Assembly: GCA_023412005.1 (NCBI GenBank)
Contig: JAEYOE010000025.1
Span: 1-64,000, forward strand
Length of the DNA: 64,000 nt
Direction: 5' to 3'
Origin: Bacillota bacterium
GTDB taxonomy: Bacteria; Bacillota; Clostridia; Christensenellales; SZUA-584
Numbering within the stretch: position 1 is the first letter of the stretch; each line of letters starts with the position of its first letter. Below the pieces are notes generated by a model that made no database searches, was not told where the DNA came from, and worked only from the letters and a program-made list of their open reading frames with translations. Shown piece after piece: positions 61,327 to 64,000 of this stretch. The translations under genes were made by a program, and so were the position numbers.

Positions 61327-62298
61327 TTATCTGTCCTCGCGGAAATACGGAAGCCCAAGGCTGCCCGGCGGCTGATTCTCACGTTTTCTGCGCATGGAGA
61401 CAATGATCAGCACAATAATCGTGACAACGTACGGCAGCATCTTAAACAGCTCCTGAGACGAGCGCGTCAGGCCGGGAATGTAGAAATAGAGCCAGAACAA
61501 AACGCCGAACAGGTACGACCCCCAAATGGCGTGTTTAGGCTTCCAGCGGGCAAATATGACGAGCGCCACAGCCAGCCAGCCGAGCTTTTCAATACCGCCG
61601 TCTATCGCCCAGGTTCCTTTGATATAGTCCATCACGTAGTACAAACCGCCAAGGCCCGTAATCGCCGCACCCACGCAGGTCGCGAGGTATTTATAACGGG
61701 TCACGTTGATACCGGCCGCATCCGCCGTTGCCGGGTTTTCACCCACAGCGCGCAGATTTAAGCCCTTTCGCCTTTTATTCAAAAACCAGCTGGAGAGTAT
61801 CGCAAGTATAATCGCGAGATAAACCATGAAGCCAAGCGCGGAGAACACGCCTACTTGTGAGAAAAACGGGAATGTGGCGCGAAAAGCGCTGCTCGTTGTG
61901 GCCACAGAAATCTGTCCCACACCGCCGGCCATGCTGTTCAAAGCCCCGCCGAAGAAATTCGCAACGCCTGATCCGAAGATCGTGAGCGTCAACCCCGTTA
62001 CGTTCTGGTTCGCTCGCAGCGTGATGGTTAAAAAGCTGTATATCAGGCCACCCAGCATCGATGCCATGATGGCGCAGACCAGCGCAATAAGCAGCCCGAC
62101 GATGGGGACAGGTGACGCTGTACTTGATTCATATATGAACGAACCGGCCAGCCCCGCGATACCACCAAGATACATAATACCAGGAACACCCAGGTTTAAA
62201 TTACCGGATTTTTCTGTTATGATTTCACCCAATGAACCAAAGAGAATGACAGTACCGAATACAAGCGCTGCCTGTAATAAGGACAGTATCTGATCCAT
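61327..62298 (-). CDS. ABC transporter permease, nucleoside/simple-sugar type (COG1079)
   Basis: 323 aa from the ATG at 62298 behind AAGGAGG. About nine membrane helices; family features are E-K-S-G-N-L-N-L-G-V-P-G-I-M, LRANQNVTGLTL and R-A-V-G-E-N-P-x-T-A-D-A-A-G-I, the cytoplasmic coupling loop of NupQ/YufQ-type permeases that import purine nucleosides with a BmpA lipoprotein. It follows the second permease gene with one base between. Substrate inferred from family only. Confidence 0.9.
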   Translation of the reverse strand: MDQILSLLQAALVFGTVILFGSLGEIITEKSGNLNLGVPGIMYLGGIAGLAGSFIYESSTASPVPIVGLLIALVCAIMASMLGGLIYSFLTITLRANQNVTGLTLTIFGSGVANFFGGALNSMAGGVGQISVATTSSAFRATFPFFSQVGVFSALGFMVYLAIILAILSSWFLNKRRKGLNLRAVGENPATADAAGINVTRYKYLATCVGAAITGLGGLYYVMDYIKGTWAIDGGIEKLGWLAVALVIFARWKPKHAIWGSYLFGVLFWLYFYIPGLTRSSQELFKMLPYVVTIIVLIIVSMRRKRENQPPGSLGLPYFREDR

Positions 62299-62299
62299 A

Positions 62300-63397
62300 T
62301 CAGCAGGCCTCCTTTCCGTTGCGGAATACCAACCTGAAATTTGTAAAGAATTCGCTGCCAAGTACGAAGAACAGGATGATGCCCGTAACCATTTGCGATG
62401 CAAAGTCGTTCATGTTATATCGCGATGCAATCTCCATGGCGCCGTTTTCTAAAAACACCAGCAATGCAGCCACAAATATCATCATAAAGGTATTGAATTT
62501 TGCGAGCCACGCCACAATGATGGCGATAAACCCATTACCGCCTGCCGTGCTTGTGGATATCGTATGCGACGAGCCTGCCACCGCAATAAAGCCCGCCAGA
62601 CCGCAGATGGCGCCAGAAATCATCATCGTGCGAACCACAACACTCTTTACCTTAATACCGATATAACGAGCCGTACGTTCCGATTCTCCAACCACCGAGA
62701 TTTCATATCCCTGCTTGGAGTATCTCAAATAAATGAACATAAAGATTGTCAACGCGAGCACAATCAACACGTTCAGCATATACTGTTCGCCAAACATCTT
62801 CGGAAACCAACCGGCTTTTGTCTGCTGATTGATAATGCCCACCGTATTGGACCCAAAAGGGTTTTCCCACAACGCAACACAATACGATGTGAGCTGTATG
62901 GCCACATAGTTCATCATCAATGTAAACAGCGTTTCATTCGTTCCGAAGCGTGCCTTGAACACAGCGGGGATAAAGCCCCACAATGCGCCTGCCGCTATGC
63001 TGACAACCAGCGATACCAGCAGCAGCGCCCATGTCGGCATTGACGTGCCGAGATAGATCATCACAGCGGCGGTGGCTATACCGCCAACCAGTATCTGACC
63101 TTCCGCGCCGATGTTCCAAAAGCGCATTTTAAATGCAGGCGCGAGGCCAATGCCGATACACAGCAGCATCACCATATCACGCAGTGTGACCCAAAAGCGC
63201 TTTTCAGAGCCGAAATTGCCCTCAAACATCGCGCCGTAAACCTTGAGCGGATTGAGCTTGACGATGGCATAGATGACAATAGCGCTGACGATAAGCCCCA
63301 GCAGCAAGCCGATCAGCCGAACCATCCCGGCGCGCCAGAACTTCATAGAATCGCGCTTGACAATTCGCATAAAGGGTACTGTTGATGGTTGTTTCAT
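62300..63397 (-). CDS. ABC transporter permease, nucleoside/simple-sugar type (COG4603)
   Basis: 365 aa, NupP/YufP-type partner permease. About ten membrane helices; R-F-W-N-I-G-A-E-G-Q-I-L-V-G, G-T-N-E-T-L-F-T-L-M-M-N-Y and E-S-E-R-T-A-R-Y-I-G-I-K are the usual family blocks. The start (63397) overlaps the stop of the ATPase gene by four bases (ATGA), with GGGGAGAAG upstream, so the three components are made together. Confidence 0.92.
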   Translation of the reverse strand: MKQPSTVPFMRIVKRDSMKFWRAGMVRLIGLLLGLIVSAIVIYAIVKLNPLKVYGAMFEGNFGSEKRFWVTLRDMVMLLCIGIGLAPAFKMRFWNIGAEGQILVGGIATAAVMIYLGTSMPTWALLLVSLVVSIAAGALWGFIPAVFKARFGTNETLFTLMMNYVAIQLTSYCVALWENPFGSNTVGIINQQTKAGWFPKMFGEQYMLNVLIVLALTIFMFIYLRYSKQGYEISVVGESERTARYIGIKVKSVVVRTMMISGAICGLAGFIAVAGSSHTISTSTAGGNGFIAIIVAWLAKFNTFMMIFVAALLVFLENGAMEIASRYNMNDFASQMVTGIILFFVLGSEFFTNFRLVFRNGKEAC

Positions 63398-64000
63398 GAT
63401 TCTTCTCCCCCCAATTTGGTCATCATCATGCCGACCTGATTTTTATCTGCGCCCCTGCCGGGAATAATACCGCTGACCTTTCCGCCGCAAAGCACAAGAA
63501 TCCGGTCACAGAACTCCAGCAGCACATCCAAATCTTCGCCGACAAAGATAACGGCGACGCCCTTTTGCTTTTGCTGATTGATCAAATCATAAATGGTGTA
63601 AGATGAATTGATGTCCAGACCGCGCACAGCATAGGCTGTCATCAGGACGGTCGGCGATGAAGAAATCTCACGCCCGACCAGCACCTTTTGCACATTACCG
63701 CCGGACAGTCGCCGCACCGGTGTGGATAGCCCCGGTGTGTTCACAGACAATTCATTCACAACACGCTCTGCCACACCGCGCGGTGTTTTTCTATCGGCAA
63801 AAACGGATTTTCCCTGGCGGAATGAACGCAGCATCATGTTGTCTGTTAAATCCATACTGCCAACCAAGCCCATTCCGAGCCTGTCTTCGGGCACGAACGA
63901 CAGCGTGACACCCATGGTTAAAATATCTCTTGGGTCTTTACCGATCAGTTCTATTTCTTTTCCGGTTTCAGGATCAATATATATAATGCTTCCGCTTTCA
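63394..64000 (-). CDS. ABC transporter ATP-binding protein, nucleoside type (partial)
   Basis: The frame stays open to the window edge, so only the last about 200 codons are present; the ATG at 63915 is internal. This is the second ATPase half of a fused ATPase (YufO/NupO, RbsA-like): V-P-E-D-R-L-G-M-G-L, signature L-S-G-G-N-V-Q-K (about 80 residues from the 63915 ATG), Walker B region V-L-M-T-A-Y-A-V-R-G-L-D, and I-F-V-G-E-D-L-D-V as the switch region. It energises the two permeases that follow. The substrate-binding BmpA-like gene should lie further right. Confidence 0.92.
   Translation of the reverse strand, partial: ESGSIIYIDPETGKEIELIGKDPRDILTMGVTLSFVPEDRLGMGLVGSMDLTDNMMLRSFRQGKSVFADRKTPRGVAERVVNELSVNTPGLSTPVRRLSGGNVQKVLVGREISSSPTVLMTAYAVRGLDINSSYTIYDLINQQKQKGVAVIFVGEDLDVLLEFCDRILVLCGGKVSGIIPGRGADKNQVGMMMTKLGGEES

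Overview
The window looks like a chromosomal segment of a spore-forming Gram-positive anaerobe of the Clostridia, roughly half G+C outside the islands. The evidence is a murA-spoIID-spoIIQ block, a CotF-type coat protein, CotH-like and PEGA surface proteins, GTG/TTG starts behind strong AGGAGG sites, and a membrane complex related to group 4 hydrogenases. The species cannot be named from sequence alone.

Left arm (1-13.4 kb): tRNA-Ser(CGA), a CotF-like protein, an SDR oxidoreductase followed by the stub of a second SDR, a Cys/Gly-rich mini-protein, a NYN/LOTUS RNase-like protein, an AroE-like dehydrogenase with altered substrate serines, a pirin/extradiol-dioxygenase pair, lgt, a C_GCAxxG_C_C protein, tRNA-Leu(GAG), a large lipoprotein with lamin-tail and CotH domains, and a two-subunit class I fumarase or tartrate dehydratase.

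Middle (13.3-39.3 kb): a tandem array of genomic islands at tRNA-Thr(GGT). The 3' 50 bp of the intact tRNA (13362-13411) recurs perfectly at 31663-31712 and at 43/50 identity at 39259-39308. Inner junction modules at 19811-20184 and 31951-32204 resemble each other. The array divides into three units: (1) a TetR regulator with a 1590-aa Gly-rich surface protein, then a truncated ParA; (2) a PEGA/beta-helix/Ig-like surface protein, a Ser/Thr kinase with leucine-rich repeats (LRR), two XRE regulators and three LRR lipoproteins, two of the promoters sharing a 26-bp element; (3) two near-identical tail-anchored surface proteins and a LemA-like protein, leftward, next to a divergent LytTR regulator and GHKL kinase, with a predicted LytTR operator between them. 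No integrase is visible, so the islands are probably relics or mobilised in trans.

Right arm (39.5-64 kb): a six-gene Hyf-like operon whose large subunit lacks all four Ni-binding cysteines, so it is better called an energy-converting hydrogenase-related (Ehr) complex. It is followed by YozE-like and LSm-like small proteins, an NAD-malic enzyme, a YgjP metallopeptidase, a PadR-HAAS operon with a protein of nine two-helix membrane repeats, murA-spoIID-spoIIQ, a NAGPA-domain lipoprotein, serS, argS, and a nucleoside-type ABC transporter that runs off the right edge.
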